From assembly GCA_949296525.1 (NCBI GenBank), contig CASFOP010000001.1, positions 124,001 to 188,000 on the forward strand: 64,000 bases of DNA, read 5' to 3'. This stretch comes from an uncultured bacterium. Its GTDB lineage: Bacteria > Elusimicrobiota > Elusimicrobia > Elusimicrobiales > Elusimicrobiaceae. The notes beneath the pieces are model-generated. The model made no database searches, was not told the origin of the DNA, and saw nothing but the letters and a program-made list of their open reading frames with translations. A program made the position numbers and the translations under genes. Of this stretch, positions 15,803-25,170 are shown one piece after another; position 1 is the first letter of the stretch, and each line of letters opens with the position of its first letter.

Positions 15803-18800
15803 CAGCTTACCGCCAGGGCTTCCAGCTCTTCTTTTTTGGCCTGGTCGGCGCGGTCGGCCAAGTTGACCGACATAACTTTGGACACGCCGCTTTCCTCCAT
15901 GGTAATACCGTAGAGGCGGCGGGCCGATTCCATGGTGCGTTTATTGTGGGTCACCACGATAAACTGCGTGGTGTTGGAAAATTCTTTGATCAGGTTGACG
16001 AAACGTTCCACATTGGCCTCGTCCAGTGCGGCGTCGGCTTCGTCCATAATGCAGAACGGGGCCGGATTATGCGTAAAGAACGCAAACAGCAAAGACAGCG
16101 CCGTCAGCGTCTTTTCACCGCCGGACATGGATGAAATATTCAGCAGTTTTTTGCCCGGGGGCTGGGCGTAAATTTCAATGCCCGTTTCCAGCAGGTTTTC
16201 GGGGTCGGTCAGCACCAAATCACATTCGCCGCCGCGGAAAAGCGTCTGGTAAATGTTTTTAAAGTGCATTTTGACCTGCTCAAAGGTATATTTGAAATTA
16301 TCGCGCGTGGTGATATTGATTTTATGTATGGCGGAACGCAAATCTTTCTTGGCGTCCTCCAGGTCATTGATTTGGGTTTTGAGGAAATTATGCCGCTCCG
16401 TCAGCGCGTCGTATTCTTCCGGCGCGGTCATGTTTACCGCACCCATATTTTCAATGCGTTTGCGCATCATCTTCACGCGTTCATAATCCACTTGTTTATC
16501 GCCAAAGTTCAGCTGTGCTTCTTCCGGCGTGATGTTCCAGCTTTCAAACAGATTGTTCACTACCGTGGTACGCTGGCGGCGCGCATTGGCCAGGGCGTTT
16601 TCCAAATCATTTTGTTTAATGTGTAAATCGGAAAGCTGTTTCTTGTTGGCATTTAAAGCCGACATTTTGTCATTGTATTCTTTTTTCAGCGCTTCCACCG
16701 ATTCGCGCAGTTTGTATTCGTCGGTTTCCAGCTGGGCCAGCGTGTCGCGCTCCGTGGAGAGTTTGGCCTGGGTGGAAAGCTTTTCCTGCGCCAGGGCCTG
16801 CAGGCGCGCACTGGCCGATTTGGCCGCTTCGGCGCGTTTGCCTTCATTGGCCAGCAGGGTATTGTATTCAAATTCCGTGGATTTCAAATCCACTTCCACA
16901 TTGTTCTTGCGGATTTTCAATTCGTACAATTCGCCGTTCAGCGCGTTTAAGCGGCTTTTGCTCTGCTCCGACTGTTTTTGCAGTTCCGCCTTTTGCGTTT
17001 TCAGGTTTTCGGTCTGCGCTTTATTTTCTTCCTGCTGTTTTAAAATGTTCTGTAAATCGGCCTGCAGTTTTTGTACGTTTTGTTTGCGTCTGTCCACGCG
17101 CAGCATTAATTCCTGCTTTTGCGCAGAGGCTTTGGCCAGGGCTTCCTCGGCCTGTTTAAGCTCGCGCTCTTTGGAGGACAATTCCCCCTGCACCGCGCCG
17201 GCCGCCACAGCGGCTTCCTGCGCACTTACGCGCAGGGCGCGCAAGGCCTCATCGGCTTTTTGCAAGGCGTCATAATTGGCAATAATTTCTTTGGAAATTT
17301 CATCTTCCCGGGCGGTCTTTTCCGCCAGGGCTTGTTTGACGGTTTCTTCTTCGCCCCAGTACGCTTCCGGCGCGGTAACGCCGGCGGCACCGGCACTTAA
17401 GAAAAACCCGCCCGACAGAGCGCCGTCATTTTCCGCGCTGTAACCGCCGACCAGCAAAGAAACCAAATTTTCCAGTTCCGGTCCGTATTGCAGCTGCGCT
17501 TTGAGCGTGCCGGACGCGGCGGGCGCGGCGGGCACTTTGTCCAGCAAAATAAATTTGCAGCGCGCTTTGCCGTGCGCTTTAAGTTTGTCCACGGCGGCGC
17601 GGGCGGCGGCTTCATGCTCACACAACACCGCGTCCAAATACTTGCCGAAAGCCTCTTCTACCGCGGTGGCGTTTTCGGGCGAATATTTTAATGCTTTGCG
17701 CAGCGTGCCTTTTATACCGGCAATACCGGCCTCGCACGCCGTTTTGACGCCCACCCAGTACGGGTCATTTTCCCCCTGGGTGCGTATCATTTCCAGTTTG
17801 GCGTTCAGAGCGGCCTTTTCTGATTTTAAAGCGGAAAGCTGTTCGTTTAAGGCGGTGCGTTTTTGCTGTAATTCTTTCAAATTCGTCTCGCCCTGCACAA
17901 TTTGCGCGCGCGCCGCCTGCGCGGCATTTTGCTTTTCAGCCAGCCGCGTGCGGATTTCTTCCAATGCCTGGCGCACGCCCTCTACGCCGGAGGACGCCTG
18001 GCTACTCTTTTCCAGGGTGATTAAATCTTCGCTTTCGCGCTGTACATTGGCCTGCTCCAGCGAAATTTTATTTTGGCACTCCATCTGACTTTGCACCATA
18101 CGCATTAAGTCCGTGCTGGCGCGCTGTATTTGGCCGTCTGCATTGCGCAAATCCTGCTCCTGTTTTTGCGACAGGGCAAATTCTTCGTTGTATTGTTTCT
18201 GCAGCGGAGCCAGTTTGCTTTCCAACTCCGCCTGTTGGGCTTTAAGTTTGGCAATGGCGGGCTCAATTTCCTTAATGCGGTTCTGCCCGCGTTCGGATTC
18301 GCTGCCCGATGCGGCCAGCTGTGCCGTAAACTCGGCGGTTAAATTGTCGCAGTTTTTAATAGCCCCTTCCAACAGTCCCACCTGGTATTTGCTGGCGGCG
18401 ATTTTTTCGTTAAACTCCGCCACTTCCTTTTGTTTGTGGGTCAAATTCAAATCCATGGCCGCGGTCTGGCCTTCCTGTGCGGAAATTTGATTTTCCAAAT
18501 CTTTGGCGCGCGAAAGCACCGGCTCCAGCTCCGCGCCGTGCTTGGCAATCAGGCCGTCGGCTTCTTTAATGGAACAGAGCGAAATGGCAATTTCGCTTTC
18601 TTTGAGTTCCTCGCGGTATTTCTGGTACAGGCGGGCTTTGCGCGCCTCACCGTCCAGCTTTTTAATTTGTTCGGCAATCAGCGTGACCGTGTCCGACAAA
18701 CGCGCCAGGTCCATATCCACGCGCTCCAGGCGGCGGATACATTCCTCGCGTTTGGCTTTGTATTTGGATACGCCGGCCACTTCCTCAAACATTTCACGGC

Positions 18801-19269
18801 GCTGCTCCGGCGTGGCGGAAAGCACGCTTTCCACGCCGCCCTGGTCAATAATGGCATAACCTTCGCCGCCGATGCCGGTGTCCAGGAACAAATCGCGTAT
18901 GTCGCGCAGGCGGCACTGCACTTTATTTAAATAGTATTCGCTTTCGCCGGAGCGGAAAATTTTGCGGCTGACGGTAATTTCATTAAAATCCAGCGGCAGG
19001 TTACGCGTGGAATTGTCAAACACCATGCTGACCTGCGCCATATTCAGCGGGGCGCGTTTGGCCGTACCGTTAAAAATAATATCCACCATAGAGGCAGAGC
19101 GCAGCGCCTTCCAGCTCATTTCGCCGATGGTCCAGCGTACGGAATCTATGACGTTGGACTTACCGCAGCCGTTGGGGCCCACCACGCAGGTAATGCCGGG
19201 CTCAAAATCCAGGCGAACCTTATCGGCAAAAGATTTGAAACCGACGATTTCTATGGCTTTTAAATACAT
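15802..19269 (-). CDS. smc: Chromosome segregation ATPase SMC
   Basis: Structural-maintenance-of-chromosomes protein, 1155 residues, the typical length. The N-terminal head holds Walker A GPNGCGKSNV; two long coiled coils (rich in Glu/Lys/Gln/Ala) flank a hinge at about residues 500-640; the C-terminal head carries the ABC signature LSSMSGGEKTL-like motif (SSMSGGEK) and Walker B IMDEADAALD. It forms the DNA-entrapping condensin with ScpA/ScpB, not in this window. First gene of a two-gene unit; a TGTATAAT extended -10 lies 38-45 nt upstream. Confidence 0.97.
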   Translation of the reverse strand: MYLKAIEIVGFKSFADKVRLDFEPGITCVVGPNGCGKSNVIDSVRWTIGEMSWKALRSASMVDIIFNGTAKRAPLNMAQVSMVFDNSTRNLPLDFNEITVSRKIFRSGESEYYLNKVQCRLRDIRDLFLDTGIGGEGYAIIDQGGVESVLSATPEQRREMFEEVAGVSKYKAKREECIRRLERVDMDLARLSDTVTLIAEQIKKLDGEARKARLYQKYREELKESEIAISLCSIKEADGLIAKHGAELEPVLSRAKDLENQISAQEGQTAAMDLNLTHKQKEVAEFNEKIAASKYQVGLLEGAIKNCDNLTAEFTAQLAASGSESERGQNRIKEIEPAIAKLKAQQAELESKLAPLQKQYNEEFALSQKQEQDLRNADGQIQRASTDLMRMVQSQMECQNKISLEQANVQRESEDLITLEKSSQASSGVEGVRQALEEIRTRLAEKQNAAQAARAQIVQGETNLKELQQKRTALNEQLSALKSEKAALNAKLEMIRTQGENDPYWVGVKTACEAGIAGIKGTLRKALKYSPENATAVEEAFGKYLDAVLCEHEAAARAAVDKLKAHGKARCKFILLDKVPAAPAASGTLKAQLQYGPELENLVSLLVGGYSAENDGALSGGFFLSAGAAGVTAPEAYWGEEETVKQALAEKTAREDEISKEIIANYDALQKADEALRALRVSAQEAAVAAGAVQGELSSKERELKQAEEALAKASAQKQELMLRVDRRKQNVQKLQADLQNILKQQEENKAQTENLKTQKAELQKQSEQSKSRLNALNGELYELKIRKNNVEVDLKSTEFEYNTLLANEGKRAEAAKSASARLQALAQEKLSTQAKLSTERDTLAQLETDEYKLRESVEALKKEYNDKMSALNANKKQLSDLHIKQNDLENALANARRQRTTVVNNLFESWNITPEEAQLNFGDKQVDYERVKMMRKRIENMGAVNMTAPEEYDALTERHNFLKTQINDLEDAKKDLRSAIHKINITTRDNFKYTFEQVKMHFKNIYQTLFRGGECDLVLTDPENLLETGIEIYAQPPGKKLLNISSMSGGEKTLTALSLLFAFFTHNPAPFCIMDEADAALDEANVERFVNLIKEFSNTTQFIVVTHNKRTMESARRLYGITMEESGVSKVMSVNLADRADQAKKEELEALAVS

Positions 19270-19306
19270 GAAATTACCGCCCTTTGGAAAAAAGGATATA
19301 TATTGT

Positions 19307-19312
19307 ATTATA
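19307..19312 (-). promoter_or_regulatory. Extended -10 box for smc
   Basis: Minus-strand TGTATAAT; the -35 is poor, as is common with extended -10 promoters. Confidence 0.45.
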
Positions 19313-19584
19313 CATTATCCCGCGCGTACGGACCTGTACGGAGCAAAGAAAGTCCTTCTACGCGTACGGAAAAACGGTAAAAAACCGCTCCGAAGGCAAA
19401 AAAAGATTTTCCCGAGGAAAAAAACGCTTGCAAAAGGAAAGAATATTTATTAGACTTTTTCGGTAAGGGTGCCGGACACCCCGGCGCGGGCGGAAAAAAC
19501 GCCAGGCGTACGGCAAACATTTCAGACGTTTTTAAAAATAATCCGAACCCTGAAAAATGTTTCCTGAAAGGAGGAACAATCACC
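19313..19584 (+). promoter_or_regulatory. Intergenic leader upstream of the 74-residue protein gene
   Basis: A 270-nt region with a candidate promoter TTGCAA (19428-19433), 17 bp, TAGACT (19451-19456), and four copies of GTACGG at about 19325, 19335, 19362 and 19507, of unknown meaning. An AAAGGAGG ribosome site lies at its end. No open frame of note. Confidence 0.4.
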
Positions 19585-19809
19585 ATGGCAGAAAAAGTAC
19601 TCAAAATCGGCGTAGAACGCGAAGACGGCTTCCTGTACTACATTGACAAAGACGGCGACGTCGCGCGCGTGCAGATGGCCCGCGGCGGCAAAAAAGGCGG
19701 CAAACCCAAAAAAGTGGAAAAAACCGGTATCAAGAAAGAAAAAGGATATCTGTACTTCCTGGACAAAAAAGGCGATATCTCCAGAGCCAAAATGGTCAAC
19801 GCCAAATAA
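19585..19809 (+). CDS. Small conserved-looking protein with two 30-residue repeats
   Basis: A 74-residue basic protein made of two copies of one unit: GVEREDGFLYYIDKDGDVARVQM and GIKKEKGYLYFLDKKGDISRAKM (shown in part), joined by GGKKGGKPKKVEKT. The pattern G-x-x-(K/R)-x-x-G-(F/Y)-L-Y-(Y/F)-(I/L)-D-K-(D/K)-G-D-(V/I)-(A/S)-R repeats exactly. AAAGGAGG precedes the ATG and a terminator follows directly, so it is a well-expressed single-gene unit. I do not know a function; the basic linker would allow nucleic-acid binding, but that is only a guess. Confidence 0.75.
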   Translation: MAEKVLKIGVEREDGFLYYIDKDGDVARVQMARGGKKGGKPKKVEKTGIKKEKGYLYFLDKKGDISRAKMVNAK

Positions 19810-19812
19810 TTT

Positions 19813-19840
19813 AAACGCCCCGCATCAAGCGGGGCGTTTT
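19813..19840 (+). terminator. Intrinsic terminator
   Basis: AAACGCCCCGC / GCGGGGCGTTTT with an ATCAA loop. Confidence 0.9.
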
Positions 19841-20019
19841 GTTTCAAACAAAACTTTTGTTACAAAAAATACAAATGTGCAAAATCTTGATAGAGAACAT
19901 CTCCCTCCATTTTATTTTTCTGCCAAGCGTCTAATTCGCTTAAAACCCCAAAAAGCCTGCCCCGTAAGCTGCAAAATATTAAATTTTAAAGCACGCAATA
20001 TAGCAATAAAATTCATGCC

Positions 20020-20218
20020 TTGTTTTTTACCGCGTTGTGGTTATACTTAAGTATCGGCGCGGGCTGCCGCGCCGGCAGTATCCTGTCCGCGACGCGCCGC
20101 CACCGGCCCGCGGCCTTTTCCTTCAGGCCCCGCCCTCTGCGTCCGCCGTTGACACTGACGAGAAATTAATGATTAAATGTGAGTACGGGTTTCCCGTCAA
20201 GACTACACGGAGGAAGTT
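20020..20218 (+). promoter_or_regulatory. Promoter and GC-rich leader of the hpf-PTS operon
   Basis: TTGTTT (20020-20025), 16 bp, TATACT (20042-20047) start a leader of about 165 nt with a strong hairpin GGCGCGG / CCGCGCC (20056-20062 / 20067-20073) and more GC-rich sequence. A second -35-like TTGACA lies at about 20152 without a convincing -10. The stretch 19841-20019 holds nothing I can identify. Confidence 0.5.
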
Positions 20219-20770
20219 ATGGAAATTAAAGTTACCGCCAAAAACATCAAACTGACGCCCGCCATCAAACAGTTTGTGCAAACCCGCGTCAGCAAAATTG
20301 AAAACTATGTGGACCATATCGTATGGGCCCAGGTGTTGCTGTCGGTGGAGAAAAAAATCAACCAGCGCGCTGAAATTATTATTCACACGGGGGGTAAAAA
20401 CCCGGTAAGCGCCACCGCGGTGGAAACCGATTTGTACAAAGCCATAGACGCTGCCGCCGTTAAAGCTGAAGCGCAGCTGAAAAAAGCTAAAGAAAAAACC
20501 AAATCCAAACGCACGGCCAAAAAAGCTGCCGCAGCGGAAGAACTGGTTACGTTTACCGATCATATTTTACTGCCGCCCAACGACGTAAAATTCTCGGTCA
20601 TCAAACAGGTGGAAGTTACCCCGATGAACCCCGAGGATGCGGCCTATGAAATGGAACGCCTGGGGTATTCGTTTTGGATGTTCCTGGACGAAGACTCCAA
20701 ACAAATTAACCTGATTTTTAAACGCCTGGACGGCACGTACGGGCTGATTAAACCGGTTAAGAAAAAATAA
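20219..20770 (+). CDS. hpf: Ribosome hibernation promotion factor, long form
   Basis: A 183-residue HPF. The N-terminal S30AE domain (MEIKVTAKNIKLTPAIKQFV...) binds the decoding region of idle 30S subunits; a charged Lys/Ala linker (about residues 85-112) leads to the C-terminal dimerisation domain (VIKQVEVTPMNPEDAAYEME...GYSFWMF) that pairs two ribosomes as 100S particles. GGAGG before the ATG. First gene of the operon; coupling of hpf with hprK, rapZ and PTS genes resembles the rpoN-hpf-ptsN-rapZ grouping of proteobacteria. Confidence 0.93.
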   Translation: MEIKVTAKNIKLTPAIKQFVQTRVSKIENYVDHIVWAQVLLSVEKKINQRAEIIIHTGGKNPVSATAVETDLYKAIDAAAVKAEAQLKKAKEKTKSKRTAKKAAAAEELVTFTDHILLPPNDVKFSVIKQVEVTPMNPEDAAYEMERLGYSFWMFLDEDSKQINLIFKRLDGTYGLIKPVKKK

Positions 20771-20780
20771 TACGGGTGCT

Positions 20781-21743
20781 GTGGTGCAGGAATTTACAAA
20801 ATCCGTGACAGTCAGCGAACTGCTCCAGGTGAAACGCCTTCACCTGGAGCTGGTTTGCGGCAAACGGTATGTGCACCGCCAAATCACCACCCCGAGCATC
20901 AACCGCCCAGGTCTTGCCCTGTGCGGGCATTTGGATTATTTCCGCGCCAATGCCATACAAGTGTTTGGCCGCGGCGAATATGGTTTTTGCGTAAAGGAAA
21001 AACCGTCTGTTTTAAAAGCCAATGTGGCCAAAATGCTGGGCAAAGGCAGTGTGCCGTGTGTTATTATGGCGGCGGATTTGGATCCGCTGCCGGCTATCAA
21101 AAAGGCCTGCCTGGGAGCGGACGTACCCGTTTTAAAAACGGACATGGAATCTGCTGAATTTGTGGCGGAATTTTCCCGCTTTTTAGACGAACAGCTCTCC
21201 CCTGTTACGCATTTGCACGGCGTATTGTTAAACGTCAGCGGAATCGGCGTACTGATTCGCGGGGAAGCGGGCATCGGCAAAAGCGAATGCGCGCTGGAAC
21301 TGATTAAGCGCGGGCACATTCTGGTGGCTGATGACGTGGTGGAAGTACAAAAACGCTGGGGACGTTTTCTGATGGGCTCTTGCCCTGAAATGCTCAAACA
21401 CTACATGGAAGTGCGGGGTTTGGGGATTTTAGATGTGGAGCTCTTGTTCGGAGTGGGTTCCACCCTGGACGAAATGAGCATTGATCTGGAAGTGGTGCTT
21501 ACACCGCCGGCCAAAAACATTGACCGCCTGGGTGTGGAACAAAATACTTCCGCGATTTTGGGGGTGGAAGTCCCCTCCCTGCGTCTGCCGGTTACCCCGG
21601 GGCGCAATCTGGCGGCACTGATTGAAGTAGCCGCGTTGAACCAGCGGTTAAAAGCACAAGGCATTTTCTCGGCCAAAGAATTCAGCCGCAAAATGCTGGA
21701 CCGCATGAAACGGACGGCCAAAAACCATGCAAACCAAGCGTAA
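20781..21743 (+). CDS. hprK: HPr kinase/phosphorylase
   Basis: A 320-residue bifunctional enzyme that phosphorylates HPr on Ser46 and reverses it, linking sugar supply to carbon flow. The N-terminal domain ([16 protein letters not shown]) is followed by the P-loop GEAGIGKSE at about residue 160, the DDVVEV Asp, and the signature [11 protein letters not shown]. The start is GTG 20781 (a second GTG is the next codon), 10 nt after hpf; the ribosome site is poor, suggesting coupling. HPr with its Ser46 region is encoded four kilobases downstream in the same operon. Confidence 0.93.
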   Translation: MVQEFTKSVTVSELLQVKRLHLELVCGKRYVHRQITTPSINRPGLALCGHLDYFRANAIQVFGRGEYGFCVKEKPSVLKANVAKMLGKGSVPCVIMAADLDPLPAIKKACLGADVPVLKTDMESAEFVAEFSRFLDEQLSPVTHLHGVLLNVSGIGVLIRGEAGIGKSECALELIKRGHILVADDVVEVQKRWGRFLMGSCPEMLKHYMEVRGLGILDVELLFGVGSTLDEMSIDLEVVLTPPAKNIDRLGVEQNTSAILGVEVPSLRLPVTPGRNLAALIEVAALNQRLKAQGIFSAKEFSRKMLDRMKRTAKNHANQA

Positions 21744-22581
21744 ACTTTTTATTATTACCGGTATGAGCGGCGCGGGCAAAAGCCAGGCGCTGAAGATTTT
21801 CGGCGATTTTGGCTTTTATTGTGTGGACAATCTGCCGCTGGCGCTGTTTGAGCAATTTGCCGATTACGTTAAGCAGCGGCCGGAACTTAAAAATGTGGCC
21901 TTAGGCGTGGACGTGCGCGAGGGCGAACGCCTCAAAGAGCTGCCAGCCCTGCTTAAAAACCTGACCAAAAGCGATTTCAGCCCCAAAGTCATCTTTTTGG
22001 ACGCTTCGGAAGAATGCCTGATACGGCGTTTCTCCGAAACCAAACACAAACACCCCATTCACAAAAAGCTCGCCGCGGCCATTGCGCATGAGCATGACCT
22101 GCTGACCCCTATCAAAGTAGCGGCGGACAAAGTGATAGACACCACCGATTTAAAACTGGGGGAACTGAAAGAAAAACTTTCCGCCCTGCTGGAGCTGAAA
22201 AAAGAAGGCGAAATGCAGATTTCCGTGGTATCTTTCGGGTTTAAAAACGGTATTGCCAAAGAAGCAGATATCGTCATGGATGTGCGCTTTTTACCCAATC
22301 CTTACTATGTAAAAGGCCTAAAAAACAAAACCGGCCTGGACAAACCCGTGCAGGACTATATTCTGTCTTTTAAAGAGTCGCGCGAATTTGCCGACCGCTT
22401 TGCCGATTTGATTAAATACCTAATACCAAAGTATATTAAAGAAGGAAAAAGTTATCTGACCATTGCCATCGGCTGCACCGGCGGCAAACACCGCAGCGTG
22501 TTTATGGCGCACCAGCTGGCCGAAACCCTGCGCAAGCAGGGGCTCAGCGCGTCAGAATTTCACAGGGATATAGGATTATAA
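21727..22581 (+). CDS. rapZ: RapZ/YvcJ-family nucleotide-binding protein
   Basis: A 284-residue P-loop protein. Walker A GMSGAGKS at residues 12-19, then GFYCVDNLP, and a C-terminal domain with [10 protein letters not shown] that in E. coli RapZ binds small RNAs. In E. coli it acts as RNase adaptor for GlmZ; in Firmicutes YvcJ is a GTPase of uncertain role, so the function here is open. It overlaps the hprK end by 17 nt. Confidence 0.9.
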   Translation: MQTKRKLFIITGMSGAGKSQALKIFGDFGFYCVDNLPLALFEQFADYVKQRPELKNVALGVDVREGERLKELPALLKNLTKSDFSPKVIFLDASEECLIRRFSETKHKHPIHKKLAAAIAHEHDLLTPIKVAADKVIDTTDLKLGELKEKLSALLELKKEGEMQISVVSFGFKNGIAKEADIVMDVRFLPNPYYVKGLKNKTGLDKPVQDYILSFKESREFADRFADLIKYLIPKYIKEGKSYLTIAIGCTGGKHRSVFMAHQLAETLRKQGLSASEFHRDIGL

Positions 22582-22582
22582 T

Positions 22583-22987
22583 ATGGTAGAACTCATTTTA
22601 GTAACCCACGGCAACCTGGCCGCGGAAATGTTGGCCACGGCAGCCCAGATCCTGGGCAAGCCCGCCGAAGGCGTTAAAACGCTTTCGGTTACCACGTCCA
22701 GCTCGGTGGAGCAGGGCGCGAAAGAATTGAGCAAACTCCTCGCTGCGGCTGAGAACGGTGCCGTGGTGCTGACCGATATTTTCGGAGGCAGTGCCACTAA
22801 TATCGCCCTAACGGCCACCAAAGACTGCGCCCAATGCCATGTAATCACCGGGCTGAACCTAAGCATGCTGCTTACGGCTTTGAACAGCCGCAAGAAACTG
22901 ACAGCCAAAGAACTGGCGGAAAAGATAGAATCCGATGGCAAACGCGGTGTTATTAACGCAACGGAGCTGCTGATTAAGGGGCTGTAA
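22583..22987 (+). CDS. PTS EIIA component, mannose family
   Basis: A 134-residue cytosolic EIIA-Man domain. The phospho-accepting His is in LILVTHGNLA (residue 9); LTDIFGGSATN is the second family motif. It takes phosphate from HPr and passes it to EIIB. It begins one nucleotide after rapZ. Confidence 0.92.
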   Translation: MVELILVTHGNLAAEMLATAAQILGKPAEGVKTLSVTTSSSVEQGAKELSKLLAAAENGAVVLTDIFGGSATNIALTATKDCAQCHVITGLNLSMLLTALNSRKKLTAKELAEKIESDGKRGVINATELLIKGL

Positions 22988-22988
22988 T

Positions 22989-23453
22989 ATGCCTATTATT
23001 TTTGCGCGGGTAGACGACCGCCTGATACACGGGCAAATCGTACAGGCTTGGCTGCCCGAACTGAATATTGACGAAGTGGTCATCCCGTGTCCGCGCGAGC
23101 GGGAAAGCCGCGTCAATAAAAATTTGCTGCGCCTGTCGTTGCCGTTTGAGTATGAACTGACGGTAATGGAACCTGCACGCTGTGTGGGATATATGACCGT
23201 GTCCAAAAAGCGTATTTTCCTGCTTTTGGGCTCTTTGCAGGATTTAAACCCGCTGTTGGAAGACGGCCTGCAAATCAAATCTTTAAACATCGGCGGAATG
23301 CATTTTAAGGAAGGGGCGCAAAAACTGGCGGAAAACGTATTCTTAGATGCAACGGATAAAAGGACGCTGCGTATTTTAACTGATTTGGGAATAGATATTG
23401 AAACGCGGGCTGTGCCCAGTTCCAAATCCATTTCCGTAAAAGAAACATTATAA
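22989..23453 (+). CDS. PTS EIIB component, mannose/fructose/sorbose family
   Basis: A 154-residue EIIB; the active His is in RVDDRLIHGQIVQAW (residue 15). NIGGMHF and the C-terminal GIDIETRAVP fit the family. It phosphorylates the sugar as it leaves EIIC/EIID. One nucleotide separates it from EIIA. Confidence 0.92.
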   Translation: MPIIFARVDDRLIHGQIVQAWLPELNIDEVVIPCPRERESRVNKNLLRLSLPFEYELTVMEPARCVGYMTVSKKRIFLLLGSLQDLNPLLEDGLQIKSLNIGGMHFKEGAQKLAENVFLDATDKRTLRILTDLGIDIETRAVPSSKSISVKETL

Positions 23454-23455
23454 AC

Positions 23456-24061
23456 ATGACTCTGTCACTTGTTCTGCTGTGCGTTTTTGCCGCGCTGCTG
23501 GAGCTGGATACAACGTATGCATTCCAGACGCTTATTTCGCGTCCCATTATTGCCGGCCCGCTGATGGGATGGCTGACCGGGGATGTGGCGGCCGGTGTAC
23601 AAGTGGGGATTTTTGCGGAGCTCCTGTTTTCGGATATCTCCCCTTTGGGAGGCATCGTCCCCCCCAGCGGCGTGGTGGCCACAGCAGTTCCTCTGGCGCT
23701 ATATTCTTTGGGAATAGAACTGTACTTTGGTTTCTTTGCAGGGGTTGTCAGTGCGGTTTTATACTCTTTCTTTGATATGCTGCTGCGCAAGACACGCTTT
23801 CAGTGGCTGGTATTTCTGGAGAAAAGAATTGGACGTAAACCCGAAGACATTACCCGCATTGTAGCGGCAACGTTGCTTTTGTCTTTTTTAATGAGCTTCT
23901 TATTTATCTCCGCAGCTGTATGGGTCAGCTCCCGGCTGATATTTGCCTTATATCCCTATATCCCGCCCAAAGCCCACTTTGCGTTTGATTTGGCTTATGT
24001 GGCTGTCCCGTGGATCGGCTTGGCGGCGCTAATTCCGGTTTTCCGGTTAAAAACGAGGTGA
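23456..24061 (+). CDS. PTS EIIC component, mannose family
   Basis: A 201-residue membrane protein with about six hydrophobic segments. The N-terminal part (LISRPIIAGPLMGWLTGDVAAG and QVGIFAELLF) matches EIIC-Man; SPLGGIVPPSG is a re-entrant-loop-like motif. It is shorter than the about 265 residues of ManY, with the reduction toward the C-terminus. Sugar specificity cannot be read. Confidence 0.88.
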   Translation: MTLSLVLLCVFAALLELDTTYAFQTLISRPIIAGPLMGWLTGDVAAGVQVGIFAELLFSDISPLGGIVPPSGVVATAVPLALYSLGIELYFGFFAGVVSAVLYSFFDMLLRKTRFQWLVFLEKRIGRKPEDITRIVAATLLLSFLMSFLFISAAVWVSSRLIFALYPYIPPKAHFAFDLAYVAVPWIGLAALIPVFRLKTR

Positions 24062-24063
24062 TT

Positions 24064-24885
24064 ATGCCGTTTTGGTTGCGCATAAACATGTTTTTTCGTT
24101 CTTTTTTCTTACAGGCCGGGTGGAATTATGTCAAATACCAAAACTTCGGATTTGCCCTGGTGATGATGCCTTTTTTGCGCCGCCTTTACCGCAAAGACCC
24201 GGAGGTTTTGCCCACCGTGTTGGCCCGTTATTTAGAAACTTTCAACACACATCCCGTGATGGCCTCTTTTTGCTTCGGCGCTATGGCAAAAAAAGAAGAG
24301 ACCATCGCCGAAACCCATAATGTGGCCGAATATAAGGATCAGGTGGCCGAATGGATCGGGGCGCGCAGGGGGCTTTCCATTACCGCCGCTTCCATAGGGG
24401 ACCGCCTGTTCTGGGGGACGCTAAAACCGCTCACTTTGCTGCTGGCCATATTTGTCTGGATGCTTCTGGGGGTCAATTTCCTGGAAAGCGCCGGCGCGGA
24501 AATTCCTATTCCTCCTTTATATGCTTTTACTGCCTGTTTGGCCGCTTTCTTTGTATATAACGCCATTGCTTTGTTTGTCAGGTGGGAAGGTTTGAAAATA
24601 GGGTACGAATCGGATGATGCCTCCTGTTTTGGCCTGACCCGTTTTGACTGGAACCGCACCATTTATAACGCCAAGCGCATCGGCATTTTCTTTGCGGTGG
24701 GAATTATCCTTTTTGGCGTGTACCGTTTCTTTGACGGCGTACGGGTGGATATTCATTTCATTGCGCGCGCCGTGCTGGTACTGTCTTTTGTGATGTTTTC
24801 CTTTATTACGCGCCGTTTACGCCTCCCCAACGTATATTTGTACATAGCGGCCGTAATAATTTTTAATATTGTGTGTTTATTTTAA
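24064..24885 (+). CDS. PTS EIID component, mannose family
   Basis: A 273-residue membrane-associated EIID. The N-terminal amphipathic region with SFFLQAGWNYVKYQNFGFA and FNTHPVMASFCFGAMAKKEE is diagnostic; several hydrophobic segments follow in the C-terminal half. ATG 24064 lies two nucleotides after the EIIC stop with GAGGTG upstream. Confidence 0.9.
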   Translation: MPFWLRINMFFRSFFLQAGWNYVKYQNFGFALVMMPFLRRLYRKDPEVLPTVLARYLETFNTHPVMASFCFGAMAKKEETIAETHNVAEYKDQVAEWIGARRGLSITAASIGDRLFWGTLKPLTLLLAIFVWMLLGVNFLESAGAEIPIPPLYAFTACLAAFFVYNAIALFVRWEGLKIGYESDDASCFGLTRFDWNRTIYNAKRIGIFFAVGIILFGVYRFFDGVRVDIHFIARAVLVLSFVMFSFITRRLRLPNVYLYIAAVIIFNIVCLF

Positions 24886-24900
24886 AAGGGGACTTTTAAC

Positions 24901-25170
24901 GTGATTACGCAAGAAATCAAAATTACCAACCGCCTGGGGCTGCACGCCCGCCCGGCCGCCATGGTCGCGCAGACGGCCGCGAATTTTGACTGCGACATCA
25001 AAATCGCCAAAGACCGGGTGGAAATCAACGCCAAAAGCATCATGGGCGTTATGATGCTGGCCGCCGAATACGGCTCCACACTCAAACTCTGTTTTGACGG
25101 GAAAGACGAAAAAGAAGCCTGCTCGGCCATTACGCGCCTGTTTACCGACAATTTTAACGAGGAGTATTAA
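24901..25170 (+). CDS. ptsH: Phosphocarrier protein HPr
   Basis: An 89-residue HPr. His15 in NRLGLHARPAA receives phosphate from EI; the KSIMGVM stretch carries Ser at the position phosphorylated by HPr kinase. GTG start at 24901 with AAGGGG upstream. Directly followed by ptsI without a gap. Confidence 0.95.
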   Translation: MITQEIKITNRLGLHARPAAMVAQTAANFDCDIKIAKDRVEINAKSIMGVMMLAAEYGSTLKLCFDGKDEKEACSAITRLFTDNFNEEY

